Assembly (NCBI RefSeq): GCF_000169155.1
Contig: NZ_AAWL01000002.1
Coordinates: 62,001 to 126,000 of the forward strand
Length of the DNA: 64,000 bases
Source of the DNA: Thermosinus carboxydivorans Nor1
GTDB lineage: Bacteria; Bacillota; Negativicutes; Sporomusales; Thermosinaceae
Direction: 5' to 3'
Of this stretch, positions 51,020 through 59,587 are shown piece by piece. The position numbers and the translations under genes are program-made. The first letter of the stretch is position 1. Every line of letters starts with the position of its first letter. The notes below the pieces were generated by a model, which saw only the letters and a program-made list of their open reading frames with translations, did no database searches and had not been told where the DNA came from.

Positions 51020-53601
51020 CGGCCACTACCTTCTTTCGCCATTTTTTGCAGTTTGAACAAAATATTCAAAGCTTCCAGCGGTGTAGTCGTCATTATATCT
51101 ACTTTCAGAAGCTCTTCAATTATTGGGTCGGAAAAGAGGGACACGTGAGCCTGGGGCGCAGGTAAAGCAGTAGCAGCCAATACATGAGCAACTGCATATT
51201 GCTCCAGTTCAGCTAAGATTGTCTGGGCCCGCTCAATTACTTTTTTGGGGAGCCCGGCCAGCCGCGCAACATGAATACCGTAACTTTTATCGGCTCCCCC
51301 CGGTACAATGCGCCGAAGAAAAACTACTTCGCTGCCACGTTCTTTTACCGCCACCGTGAAGTTCTTTATCCCTTTTTTTTGTTCGGCTAGTTCCGTTAGT
51401 TCATGATAGTGAGTAGCAAACAGGGTTTTGGCCTTAATCCTATCTTTGATATATTCAATAACGGCACGGGCAATACTCATGCCATCGAACGTTGAAGTGC
51501 CGCGGCCAATTTCGTCCAGAATTACCAAGCTATTCGTTGTTGCATGCTTCAGAATATGAGCTACTTCATTCATCTCGACCATAAATGTGCTTTGTCCTGT
51601 TGCCAAATCATCACTAGCGCCCACGCGGGTAAAAATACGATCTACAGGCGTAATCGCCGCTTCGCGGGCCGGAATAAAGCTGCCTACCTGGGCCATAAGG
51701 ACAAGTAGCGCTACCTGCCGCATATAGGTCGATTTGCCAGCCATGTTGGGCCCTGTAATAATCATTACTTCACAGTCATGGTGATTTAATTCAGTATCGT
51801 TGGGAACGAAAACCTCACGATCCAATAAGCGCTCGACTACCGGGTGTCGGCCATCGCGAATAATAATCTCGCGATTATTGGTAATTGCCGGACGACGGTA
51901 ATTATAGCGGGCAGCCGCCTCGCTCAGACTAACGAGGCAATCAATAACAGCTAACTGCCGCGCGGTTTCCTGAAGCCTAGGTATATGTTTTTTAACACAA
52001 TCTCGTACTATTGTAAATAAATAGTATTCAAGTTGAACAATTTTTTCCTGAGCGCCAAGAACTTTTGTTTCAAACTCTTTTAGTTCTGGCGTTATATAGC
52101 GTTCGGCGCTAGTTAGAGTTTGTTTGCGGATATATTCCGATGGCACGGCCGCCCGATTAGCGTTGGTTACTTCAATATAATAACCAAATACCTTGTTATA
52201 GCCAACCTTTAACGACTTGATGCCGGTACGCTCTTTTTCCCGAGCTTCGAAAGCCATAAGCCACTGTTGACTATCCTGGGCAATTTCCCTTAATTCATCT
52301 AGTTCCTGGTTATAACCTGTTTTAATAATTCCTCCGTCCCGTACTGAATGTGGAGGATTATCTACAATTGCCCGATCAATTAAAGCAACAATATCTTCAT
52401 ATGTTTCCATTTTTGCGCCAATCTCGCCAAGCAACGCTGACTGCATGGATTGGACATGTAATTTAATCGTCGGTAAACTACTTAATGACTGTTTTAGGGC
52501 AATCAAATCCCGGCCGTTTGCTGTTCCCACCTCAGCCCGGGTAACGATACGTTCGAGGTCGTAGATATGACCCAACTTCTCCTGCAGTACTTGTCGAACC
52601 CCCGGGTTCGTGAGCAATTCGTCAACCGCGTCTTGGCGGCGGATAATTTCATGGACGGAAAGCAGCGGGTATTCCAGCCATTTCTTGAGGAGTCTTCCTC
52701 CCATCGCTGTTTGGGTAAAATCTAATATAGAGAGAAGAGTGTCTTTCCTTCCGCCGTCTCGCAAATTACGAGTAATTTCAAGATTGCGAAGCGCTGCCGT
52801 ATCAATGGTCATAAATTCGGCGGCATTATACCGCATTAACCTGTTGACATGCGATAAATCGGTTTTTAACGTTTGGTGCAGGTAATATAGCAAATGCCCT
52901 ACTGCAATAGCGGCTCCTGAATGAGGAAGTTCTTCATCGGGGAAATGGTGTTGCAGTAGTTCTTGAGTCGTTTCTGAATTTTCAATAGCTAGGTTGGTTA
53001 TAGTACAGCCATGTAGGCGGTTGGCGAGAAAAGTGTCCAAAGTCTCTTTGTCAGTGAGAAGGCCGGTTAGCACAATCTCCGCCGGTGAAAGGCGATACAG
53101 GTGGTCGCAAAGAGTATTGAGCCGATAAGGGCCGGCAAAATCTGCCCAATAGCATTCGCCGGTCGAAATATCAGCTCCTGCCATGGTTATGATATCATTC
53201 TGCTCATGGATAACAACCAAATAATTATTACTCTTATCTGGGAGCAGCACATCTGACAATACTGTTCCGGGAGTAATAATTTTAATTACCTCCCGGCGCA
53301 CTATCCCCTTAGCTTGCTTAGGATCTTCTACCTGTTCGCAGATCGCTACTTTATAACCTTTATTAATAAGGCGGGCTATATAAGTGTCGGCTGCATGAAA
53401 AGGAACGCCACACATGGGAACCCGCCTGCCGGCCCCTCCGTCGCGGCCGGTTAGAGTAATTTCCAGTTCGCGCGCTGCAATTTCGGCGTCTTCAAAAAAC
53501 ATTTCATAAAAGTCGCCCAGGCGGAAAAATAAAATTTTATCGGCATGCTGTCGTTTGATCTCCCGGTACTGCTCTATCATTGGCGTATAGGTCTCTGCCA
53601 T
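51016..53601 (-). CDS. mutS: DNA mismatch repair protein MutS
   Basis: The 861-aa protein recognises mismatches. Domain I carries the mismatch-binding Phe-x-Glu motif (FRLGDFYEMFFEDA). The ATPase domain carries Walker A ITGPNMAGKSTYMRQ, Walker B SLVILDEIGRGTSTFDG and the signature ATHYHELTEL. The length is typical. AAGGAG precedes ATG 53601, and it is coupled to mutL. Confidence 0.97.
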   Translation of the reverse strand: MAETYTPMIEQYREIKRQHADKILFFRLGDFYEMFFEDAEIAARELEITLTGRDGGAGRRVPMCGVPFHAADTYIARLINKGYKVAICEQVEDPKQAKGIVRREVIKIITPGTVLSDVLLPDKSNNYLVVIHEQNDIITMAGADISTGECYWADFAGPYRLNTLCDHLYRLSPAEIVLTGLLTDKETLDTFLANRLHGCTITNLAIENSETTQELLQHHFPDEELPHSGAAIAVGHLLYYLHQTLKTDLSHVNRLMRYNAAEFMTIDTAALRNLEITRNLRDGGRKDTLLSILDFTQTAMGGRLLKKWLEYPLLSVHEIIRRQDAVDELLTNPGVRQVLQEKLGHIYDLERIVTRAEVGTANGRDLIALKQSLSSLPTIKLHVQSMQSALLGEIGAKMETYEDIVALIDRAIVDNPPHSVRDGGIIKTGYNQELDELREIAQDSQQWLMAFEAREKERTGIKSLKVGYNKVFGYYIEVTNANRAAVPSEYIRKQTLTSAERYITPELKEFETKVLGAQEKIVQLEYYLFTIVRDCVKKHIPRLQETARQLAVIDCLVSLSEAAARYNYRRPAITNNREIIIRDGRHPVVERLLDREVFVPNDTELNHHDCEVMIITGPNMAGKSTYMRQVALLVLMAQVGSFIPAREAAITPVDRIFTRVGASDDLATGQSTFMVEMNEVAHILKHATTNSLVILDEIGRGTSTFDGMSIARAVIEYIKDRIKAKTLFATHYHELTELAEQKKGIKNFTVAVKERGSEVVFLRRIVPGGADKSYGIHVARLAGLPKKVIERAQTILAELEQYAVAHVLAATALPAPQAHVSLFSDPIIEELLKVDIMTTTPLEALNILFKLQKMAKEGSGR

Positions 53602-53628
53602 GATATTCTCCTTTTCCCTACCCCAAAG

Positions 53629-54984
53629 TTAATCAGCCACTTCACCTTTTAACAACCACGTCTGTGCTTTAAGAACTCTTACTGAAATAAGCTGCCCGAT
53701 TTGTTCTTTTCCCCTATTCCAAAGTACAATTTTATTAGTTCGCGTCCGCCCCATCATCTTATCCGGATCGTTTTTGCTGGGGCCCTCAACAAGTACTTCT
53801 ACTGTTTGACCAATAAGAGCTTCATTAATAGCTAAACTAATTTCGTTTTGGACGGCCATTAGTTGTTGCAGGCGTTGCTTTTTTATCGCCAACGGCACTT
53901 GATCCGGCATAGTTGCAGCTGGGGTGCCAGAGCGAGGAGAATACAAAAAAGTATAAGCAGCATCAAAGCGAATTGACCGGACAAAATCAAGCGTCTGCAT
54001 AAATAATTCATCCGTTTCTCCAGGAAATCCCACGATAATATCTGTGGTAATACTGGCATGCGGTATTTCGCTACGAATCTTTTCCACGAGTTTGCGATAA
54101 TATTCTGTCGTGTACCCGCGGTTCATCCGCTGCAAAACGATATCACTGCCGGACTGGACTGGCAAATGAAAGTGTTCACAAATCCGCTGTCCGTGCTTAA
54201 TAACCGCGATGACCTTGGCGTTCATGTCGCGCGGGTGCGAAGTCATATACCGAATCCGGGCAATGGTTTCCACTTTGTCCACGGCTGCCAGTAAATCGGC
54301 AAAATCAATGGTTTCTTCCCCATCCTTGCCATAGGAATTTACATTTTGGCCCAGCAGCGTAATCTCCTTAAATCCCTCAGTCCCTAACTGCCGGACTTCG
54401 GCAAGAATGTCTGCAAGCGGCCGGCTTCGCTCCCGTCCGCGCACATATGGCACGATGCAATATGTACAAAAGTTATTACATCCGTACATAATAGGTACCC
54501 AAGCCGAAACCTGACTCTTGCGTACCGTTGGCACATCGGGCGCTAGCCGCTCTGCCTGATCCCATACCGCCAGTACCCGATCCCTGGACTGGGAGATTTC
54601 TTTTATCAGGTCTGTGAGTTGGTGAACATTATGAGTCCCCATAACCAAATCAACGTGGGGAGCCTTAGTAAAAATCTTGTCCCGATCTTTTTGCGACAGA
54701 CACCCTGTTACACCAATGAGCAGATTGGGATTAACCGTTTTGAGCCTTTTTAATTCGCCAATTTTGCCATAGATCTTTTTTTCCGCGCTCTCGCGAACAC
54801 AGCAAGTGTTAATTAAGATAAGGTCTGCCTGTTCAATTTGATCGGTGCTGCTATAACCAAGACCGCGCAACTGGCCGGCCAGCCGCTCCGAATCATTTTC
54901 ATTCATTTGACAACCGTAAGTAATAATGTGATATTTTCTTGACTGTCCATAGTTAAGGTCGGTATCTCTATTTAAAGCATCCAT
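53629..54984 (-). CDS. miaB: tRNA-2-methylthio-N6-dimethylallyladenosine synthase MiaB
   Basis: The 451-aa radical-SAM methylthiotransferase acts on the i6A37 made by MiaA. It has an UPF0004 domain with three cluster Cys (GCQMNENDSE, NTCCVRESAE, GVTGCLSQ), a radical-SAM CxxxCxxC motif (CNNFCTYCIVPYVRGRE) and a C-terminal TRAM domain. GAGGGAG precedes ATG 54984. It leads the miaB-mutS-mutL-miaA-hfq run. Confidence 0.96.
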   Translation of the reverse strand: MDALNRDTDLNYGQSRKYHIITYGCQMNENDSERLAGQLRGLGYSSTDQIEQADLILINTCCVRESAEKKIYGKIGELKRLKTVNPNLLIGVTGCLSQKDRDKIFTKAPHVDLVMGTHNVHQLTDLIKEISQSRDRVLAVWDQAERLAPDVPTVRKSQVSAWVPIMYGCNNFCTYCIVPYVRGRERSRPLADILAEVRQLGTEGFKEITLLGQNVNSYGKDGEETIDFADLLAAVDKVETIARIRYMTSHPRDMNAKVIAVIKHGQRICEHFHLPVQSGSDIVLQRMNRGYTTEYYRKLVEKIRSEIPHASITTDIIVGFPGETDELFMQTLDFVRSIRFDAAYTFLYSPRSGTPAATMPDQVPLAIKKQRLQQLMAVQNEISLAINEALIGQTVEVLVEGPSKNDPDKMMGRTRTNKIVLWNRGKEQIGQLISVRVLKAQTWLLKGEVAD

Positions 54985-55061
54985 GTTATCACTCCCTCTT
55001 CTGACTTATTATATCCCAATTTTTTCTGGCAAACAATGCGACATAAAACTCTCTTTCGTCA

Positions 55062-55095
55062 TTAAAAACACCCGGGATACCCCGGGTGTTTTTAA
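55062..55095 (-). terminator. Terminator after the 3D-domain gene
   Basis: AAAAACACCCGGG pairs with CCCGGGTGTTTTT around four bases, overlapping the stop codon. Confidence 0.9.
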
Positions 55096-55724
55096 TCCAA
55101 GACATAAACTTTAACTTTTTGGATGCCGAATTTATACGCTTCGGCAACCGTCCACATGGCAATATCAATACGGTTGCCCTTAATCGCACCGCCTGTGTCC
55201 TCGGCTACGGCATACATGCCATGACCGTCGGGAAACTCGATGTATACACGCGTACCAAGCGGAATAACTTTCGGGTCAACAGCGATGATGCCCGGCCGAA
55301 CCTGAGTACCGATATGAGTAAGATTTCCCCATTTGCCGTTATCATGCGGACCTGGAGCATAAGCGGTTGCAACAATATCCAAGACCGTTTTATAACGTTC
55401 CGGTAAGTTGCGGGATACTTTGGGCACCTTTTTTTGCATAAAAGTTAACAAGTCCTGATCGGCAATGCCATCACTCTCAAGATTATTTGCTTTTTCAAAC
55501 ATCTTAACCGCATGTTGTGTTTGGGGACCAAAAACACCGTCTACAGTTCCTGCATAAAAATCTAACTCGTTTAATCTAATCTGCAATTCACGGACATCGT
55601 CGCCTGTTGCGCCAACTTGCAGCACTCGTTCTCCGAGGGCTGTGGCACTTACCGGCGCAAGGCCGACAAGGCTGAAGATAATGGCAGCAACCATTAATGC
55701 TGCTACAGTGCGCATTTTTCTCAT
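55092..55724 (-). CDS. Exported 3D-domain cell wall protein with PG-binding domain
   Basis: The roughly 210-aa product has a signal peptide (to about VSATA), a peptidoglycan_binding_1 domain (VGATGDDVRELQIRLNELDFYAGTVDGVFGPQT) and a C-terminal 3D domain with its Asp set (GIIAVDPKVIPLGTRVYIE, AEDTGGAIKGNRIDI). 3D domains are found in lytic transglycosylases such as MltA-like and YabE/YocH-type proteins. It is under a c-di-AMP riboswitch, as known for wall-lytic genes. ATG 55724 follows GGGAGTGG. Confidence 0.92.
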   Translation of the reverse strand: MRKMRTVAALMVAAIIFSLVGLAPVSATALGERVLQVGATGDDVRELQIRLNELDFYAGTVDGVFGPQTQHAVKMFEKANNLESDGIADQDLLTFMQKKVPKVSRNLPERYKTVLDIVATAYAPGPHDNGKWGNLTHIGTQVRPGIIAVDPKVIPLGTRVYIEFPDGHGMYAVAEDTGGAIKGNRIDIAMWTVAEAYKFGIQKVKVYVLD

Positions 55725-55745
55725 AATCAACCACTCCCTTTCTCT

Positions 55746-55852
55746 GCCTACGAAGTTAGCTGACGGGTTCGGGATAAGGGAAATCCCTACCGCATGTGCG
55801 GATTCACCCCAGTAATGGTTCCTCCGTGTTCCTTTGAAGGAACTTCGGCACG
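55746..55852 (-). promoter_or_regulatory. c-di-AMP riboswitch (ydaO/yuaA type)
   Basis: The minus-strand leader contains the conserved ydaO blocks: GGGGTGAATCC, GCGGTAGGG, then CGAACCCGTCAGCTAAC and CGTAGGC at its 3' end. High c-di-AMP turns such genes off. It lies 21 bases before the 3D-domain gene start, the usual context. Identification is by remembered consensus. Confidence 0.9.
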
Positions 55853-55858
55853 TTTAGT

Positions 55859-55888
55859 ATGATACATCATTCCACTATAAAAAAACAA
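55859..55888 (-). promoter_or_regulatory. Promoter for the c-di-AMP-riboswitch transcript
   Basis: On the minus strand TTGTTT (55888-55883) and TATCAT (55864-55859) are 18 bp apart, placing transcription start at the 5' end of the riboswitch. The remaining 55889-56076 stretch is AT-rich with nothing else seen. Confidence 0.55.
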
Positions 55889-56076
55889 AAGAAAAAAATG
55901 CCCCAAAATGGCGCTGCATATCATTTATATAAAAATATCTTTATGATTCGTCGTTGTTCGTATATATGTTTATGTATACTAATTAGTTGTAAAATAAGCA
56001 ATACAAATCAAATAGAGCATTTTTAATTGAGTGGATAGAGTACTCATCAACTGTACACACTAAAACTGGTGATAGC

Positions 56077-57453
56077 GTGCTAAAAGAATGGTACAAAACC
56101 CAACAAACAAAAAATCTATCAAATCAAGATACCATTAAAAGCCAGTTAAAATTGGCCAATCCATCTAAAAAATATGATGCAATTGTCGTAGGAGCCGGAC
56201 CAGCAGGCTCAACGGCTGCCTATTTTATGGCCAAAGAAGGTCTTGACGTGCTTCTATTGGAGCGTGGCCCTTATCCAGGAGCAAAATGTTGCGGTGGCGT
56301 GTCAATCATTGCTGAGCACGTCCATAAACTCTTCCCCAATTTCTGGGAAGAGTGTCCGTATGAACGTATTGTCACTGACCAAGCGTACTGGTGGATGACT
56401 GAAGATTCGATCTTAACAGCTAGATTTCGCAGCACGAAACTCGCTGCCGCCCCTTATAATCGGTTTACAATAAAACGTGTCAATTTTTACAAATGGTTGA
56501 CCGCAAAAGCAATTAGCGCTGGAACTACGTTGCTTCTAAACCATCACGTATCTGAAGTGCTGTTCGACGGTCAGCAAGCCATTGGTGTGCATGTATCTCC
56601 GCCCCAAAACAGCGATTTTATTGCCGATATAATTATTCTTGCGGATGGCGCCAATTCAATGTTGGCTGAACGTGCTAAGCTGGCGCCGCAGATTTCACCG
56701 AGAAACTTTGCCCTTTATGTAAAGGAAACTATTGCTTTACCAGCGAAAGTAATTGAAGAACGGTTCAATTTGCTTCCGGGTCATGGTACCATAATCGGAC
56801 TTATCGGTTACCCCACTGCTGGGTTTAACGGTACTGGTTCTATTCATACTTTCAAAGACAGTTTTAATATTAATGTTGGTATATCTTTAGCCGATTTAGC
56901 TAAGGCTGGCTTTAACCCTAATGATCTATTGGAGCGAATAAAAAAGCATCCACATATGCAGCCATTGCTGGATGGTGGTACTACTATTGAATATGGCGCT
57001 GCCCTTATTCCCGAAGGCGGATATTACGCAATGCCAGAACTAGTACACCCGGGGCTGATGATTATCGGCGATGCTGCTTCACTAGTTAATGGCGTTCATG
57101 GCATAAACTTGGCCATGTGGTCAGGTTTTTTTGCCGCCAGGGCTGCTTATGCAGCAAAGGCTAGTCGCGATTTTTCCGTTAAGAAACTATCACTATACCG
57201 AACCTTACTTGATGAAAGCTTTGTCCTGCAGGATTTCAAAGCCAATGCCGGAGCAAGCAAGTTATTGAAGGAGATACCGTATTTATTCGATTTATATACC
57301 CGTATGGCCAATGAAACAGCATATCATATTACCAAGATATACACCATGCCGAAGCGCGAAAAGCGTAAATTTATATTTCAAAAAGTTACCAGTATGCAGC
57401 CAATCTTAAAAACAATAAGAGATGTCTGGAAAGTGTTAAAGGTGATGCGATAA
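56077..57453 (+). CDS. fixC: FixC-like FAD-dependent oxidoreductase (ETF:quinone oxidoreductase family)
   Basis: The 458-aa flavoprotein has the FAD motif VVGAGPAGSTAAYFMAKEG near residue 36, a CCGGVSI segment, and a second FAD motif MIIGDAASLVNGVHGINLAM. FixC takes electrons from the ETF-like FixAB and passes them, with FixX, to quinone or ferredoxin. The genes fixA and fixB are not present here. The N-terminus before the FAD motif is about 30 residues longer than usual. The start is GTG 56077 with a modest GGTGATA site. It overlaps the fixX ATG by one base. Confidence 0.9.
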   Translation: MLKEWYKTQQTKNLSNQDTIKSQLKLANPSKKYDAIVVGAGPAGSTAAYFMAKEGLDVLLLERGPYPGAKCCGGVSIIAEHVHKLFPNFWEECPYERIVTDQAYWWMTEDSILTARFRSTKLAAAPYNRFTIKRVNFYKWLTAKAISAGTTLLLNHHVSEVLFDGQQAIGVHVSPPQNSDFIADIIILADGANSMLAERAKLAPQISPRNFALYVKETIALPAKVIEERFNLLPGHGTIIGLIGYPTAGFNGTGSIHTFKDSFNINVGISLADLAKAGFNPNDLLERIKKHPHMQPLLDGGTTIEYGAALIPEGGYYAMPELVHPGLMIIGDAASLVNGVHGINLAMWSGFFAARAAYAAKASRDFSVKKLSLYRTLLDESFVLQDFKANAGASKLLKEIPYLFDLYTRMANETAYHITKIYTMPKREKRKFIFQKVTSMQPILKTIRDVWKVLKVMR

Positions 57454-57749
57454 TGTCCAACTTAGCTGAGTTAGATGCAAAATTAAAATTGCTGCTTTTT
57501 AAGACCAATGAAGACTGGCAACATGTTGTCATCAATGACCAGGAAGTCTGTCGTAATTGCACAGACAAACAGTGTTTAACCATATGTCCCTCCGGGGTAT
57601 TTAGGTGGAATTATCAGCCTGCTGATCCCATTCTAGTGTTATACAAGCAATGTATCGAATGCGGTTCCTGCCGGCTAGTATGTCCGGCTAATAATATTAA
57701 TTTTTCCTACCCTAATGGCGGTTATGGAGTGTCATATAAAGAAGGATGA
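57453..57749 (+). CDS. fixX: FixX-like ferredoxin
   Basis: The 98-aa ferredoxin-like partner of FixC has a C-terminal cluster motif CIECGSCRLVCPA (C-x2-C-x2-C-x3-C) and an upstream CRNCTDKQCLTICPSG (C-x2-C-x4-C-x3-C). The second set means it could hold two clusters. TAATG coupling to fixC shows the two are made together. Confidence 0.92.
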   Translation: MSNLAELDAKLKLLLFKTNEDWQHVVINDQEVCRNCTDKQCLTICPSGVFRWNYQPADPILVLYKQCIECGSCRLVCPANNINFSYPNGGYGVSYKEG

Positions 57750-57786
57750 CAAGTAACTTATATCTTTTTAATAATAAAAAACTAAT

Positions 57787-57829
57787 AAAACAGCCCACTT
57801 CGTAATATACGAAATGGGCTGTTGTTTTT
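57787..57829. terminator. Bidirectional terminator
   Basis: AACAGCCCA.TTCGTA pairs with TACGAA.TGGGCTGTT, between fixX and the convergent tautomerase gene. Confidence 0.85.
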
Positions 57830-58013
57830 ACATGTCAGAACGCAATACACCGGCTTTACCAAGATGTTCTTTGGGCATTTCACGGATAATGATTGTTACG
57901 GCGTCGGGCGGACAATTGGCAGTTTCAACAATGGCCTCTGTTACCTTTTTTACCAACTGCCGTTTTTGTTCAAGAGTCCGACCTTCCAACATATCAATTT
58001 GTACAACTGGCAT
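57828..58013 (-). CDS. 4-oxalocrotonate tautomerase-family protein
   Basis: The 61-aa product after Met removal exposes the catalytic Pro1 (MPVVQIDMLEGRT), with the typical KRQLVKKVTEAI helix. These hexameric enzymes tautomerise 2-oxo acids; the true substrate is unknown. AGGAGGTGATTAAC precedes ATG 58013, so the frame's upstream extension is not used. Confidence 0.92.
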   Translation of the reverse strand: MPVVQIDMLEGRTLEQKRQLVKKVTEAIVETANCPPDAVTIIIREMPKEHLGKAGVLRSDM

Positions 58014-58155
58014 GTTAATCACCTCCTATTTGCATTGTTATTGTATTCGGCAACGATAATTATATCCCTGCAAAAATTCCATTTTATTCAGTTACCGGAA
58101 ATAGAAAGAGTATTAGCAGTATGCTGCCGAGTAACCCATTTTTTTCAAGATCGCG

Positions 58156-58836
58156 TTACCGATGTTCATGATTTTGTTTTTTCTTGCGTTTGTGCCACCA
58201 TAAGGTGGCGTAGACGGCAATAACCAAGATAATTATGAAAATCAGCCGAGTCATGTTTTCTTTGGCAAAAACAAGGTCATGGCCCAATAATACCTTAATA
58301 ACCACGGGCGGTAATTTCCCTAAAAAGGTGGCCCAGAAAAAATCATAAAATGAAATCCGGCTAATAGCGGCTACAGCGGTAATGATACCGGATGGAGCTA
58401 ACGGCAAAAGCCGTGCTATCAGCAAGGCCTTAAACCCGTTCGCAGCACTGTAATCGTCTACCTGTTTCAAGTATGGACTTTTCGCAATCCACCCTTCAAC
58501 GGCATGGCGAAAAAAATAGCGGGCAAATACAAACATAAATAGGGCGCCAATCAATTCTCCCATCCATGAGAGGAGCGTCCCCCAGAAAAGCCCATAGACA
58601 ATGCCGGCGGCTCCAGATAAAATCATAAACGGAAAAACGATCGTGAAGGTCATTATAACGAATAATGCCAGTGTGACCAAGACACCCCATGCTCCGAAGG
58701 AGCGGAGATATTCGGCGAGGGCGGCAATATCTCCTCTCTCGATTATGCTGTAAGCATGCTGAAAAAATTCAGGTTGCCACCAGTACAGTAACCCGCACAC
58801 AATTAATATAAAAAGCCATCCCCAAATTTTTCCCAT
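58156..58836 (-). CDS. TVP38/TMEM64-family membrane protein
   Basis: The 226-aa protein has five to six membrane segments and the VTT-domain features (FPFMILSGAAGIVYGLFWG, GELIGALFMFVFARYFFR, ARLLPLAPSGIITAVAAISR). The family is linked to lipid scrambling and membrane homeostasis. A basic tail follows (KRKKKQNHEHR). AAAGGAAG precedes ATG 58836. It is a single gene. Confidence 0.9.
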   Translation of the reverse strand: MGKIWGWLFILIVCGLLYWWQPEFFQHAYSIIERGDIAALAEYLRSFGAWGVLVTLALFVIMTFTIVFPFMILSGAAGIVYGLFWGTLLSWMGELIGALFMFVFARYFFRHAVEGWIAKSPYLKQVDDYSAANGFKALLIARLLPLAPSGIITAVAAISRISFYDFFWATFLGKLPPVVIKVLLGHDLVFAKENMTRLIFIIILVIAVYATLWWHKRKKKQNHEHR

Positions 58837-58927
58837 CGTAATCTTCCTTTGCTAATCTTTTTTCTCTTGGCAGTTCCCAATTAAATATACTAAAATATTG
58901 AACAAATGGCAATAAAGGGGTAGGAAT

Positions 58928-59191
58928 GTGAGCCGACGTTATAAAGGAACTAGCCGTTTTGCCAATACAGCCCGGAAATATGAACAGGACAGCAATGATA
59001 TCGATATTAAGTTAAAAGCTTGTGATATCAATTTATTCATTCGGCTGCTTGAAGGATATGAAAATATTGTCATGATTATCCCGCTTGAGCCTAAGGAAGG
59101 TTTGGTTAAGCTGCGCCCCAGCCCCGATACCGGCGACGATGTCCGGGAAATTCTCAAGACGTTGCCTATTGAATTTGAAATTCTTGGATAA
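58928..59191 (+). CDS. DUF4911-type small protein
   Basis: The 87-aa product starts at GTG 58928 after GGGGTAGGAAT. Residues 25-87 (DIDIKLKACDINLFIRLLEGYENIVMI, LVKLRPSPDTGDDVREIL) match what I recall of the DUF4911 family of Firmicutes. The N-terminus is basic. The function is unknown. Confidence 0.72.
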   Translation: MSRRYKGTSRFANTARKYEQDSNDIDIKLKACDINLFIRLLEGYENIVMIIPLEPKEGLVKLRPSPDTGDDVREILKTLPIEFEILG

Positions 59192-59215
59192 AAAAGAGCA
59201 CTGCGATGCAGTGCC
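59190..59215 (-). terminator. Terminator after the Cys-cluster small protein
   Basis: On the minus strand GCACTGC pairs with GCAGTGC around ATC and is followed by TCTTTTTT. Confidence 0.8.
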
Positions 59216-59218
59216 TTG

Positions 59219-59422
59219 TCAACGCCATTGCCGGATTTCATCACGGAAAATGCCGCATGATCCACCTAGCCAATGTACGCAGTCGCTACAGCGACGGACA
59301 TAGTTATCTGGTGAAACATTTAGCAGCGAATACCCATAACCCATTGCATTTATGACATGCTCAAACTCCTGACATTCTTCAGCTATCGTCCGTAACTGAT
59401 TTTCCGTTAAATTGCCTTGCAT
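59219..59422 (-). CDS. Small protein with C-terminal Cys cluster
   Basis: The 67-aa product starts at ATG 59422 after AGGTGGCGGGG. It has a helical N-terminal half and CSDCVHWLGGSC near the end, a possible three-Cys metal site together with an upstream Cys (EECQE). It is not recognised as a named family. Confidence 0.68.
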   Translation of the reverse strand: MQGNLTENQLRTIAEECQEFEHVINAMGYGYSLLNVSPDNYVRRCSDCVHWLGGSCGIFRDEIRQWR

Positions 59423-59561
59423 GCCCCGCCACCTCTTGCCAGTTTTATATTAGTGTGCGCCAAGATGAGCGAAAATAATAATAAAAAATTTTATTAAACC
59501 GTGTATAGAAACGATGATACGGGGCATAATTAGAATGTAAATTTTCTCCTCTCCCATAATT

Positions 59562-59587
59562 GGCGGCCAGCAGCCGCCCTTTTTTTT
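59562..59587 (+). terminator. Orphan plus-strand terminator
   Basis: GGCGGC pairs with GCCGCC around five bases and is followed by an eight-base T-run on the plus strand. No plus-strand gene lies upstream within 370 bases, and it points into the 3' end of recG. It may end a small RNA (about 59440-59587). Confidence 0.7.
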
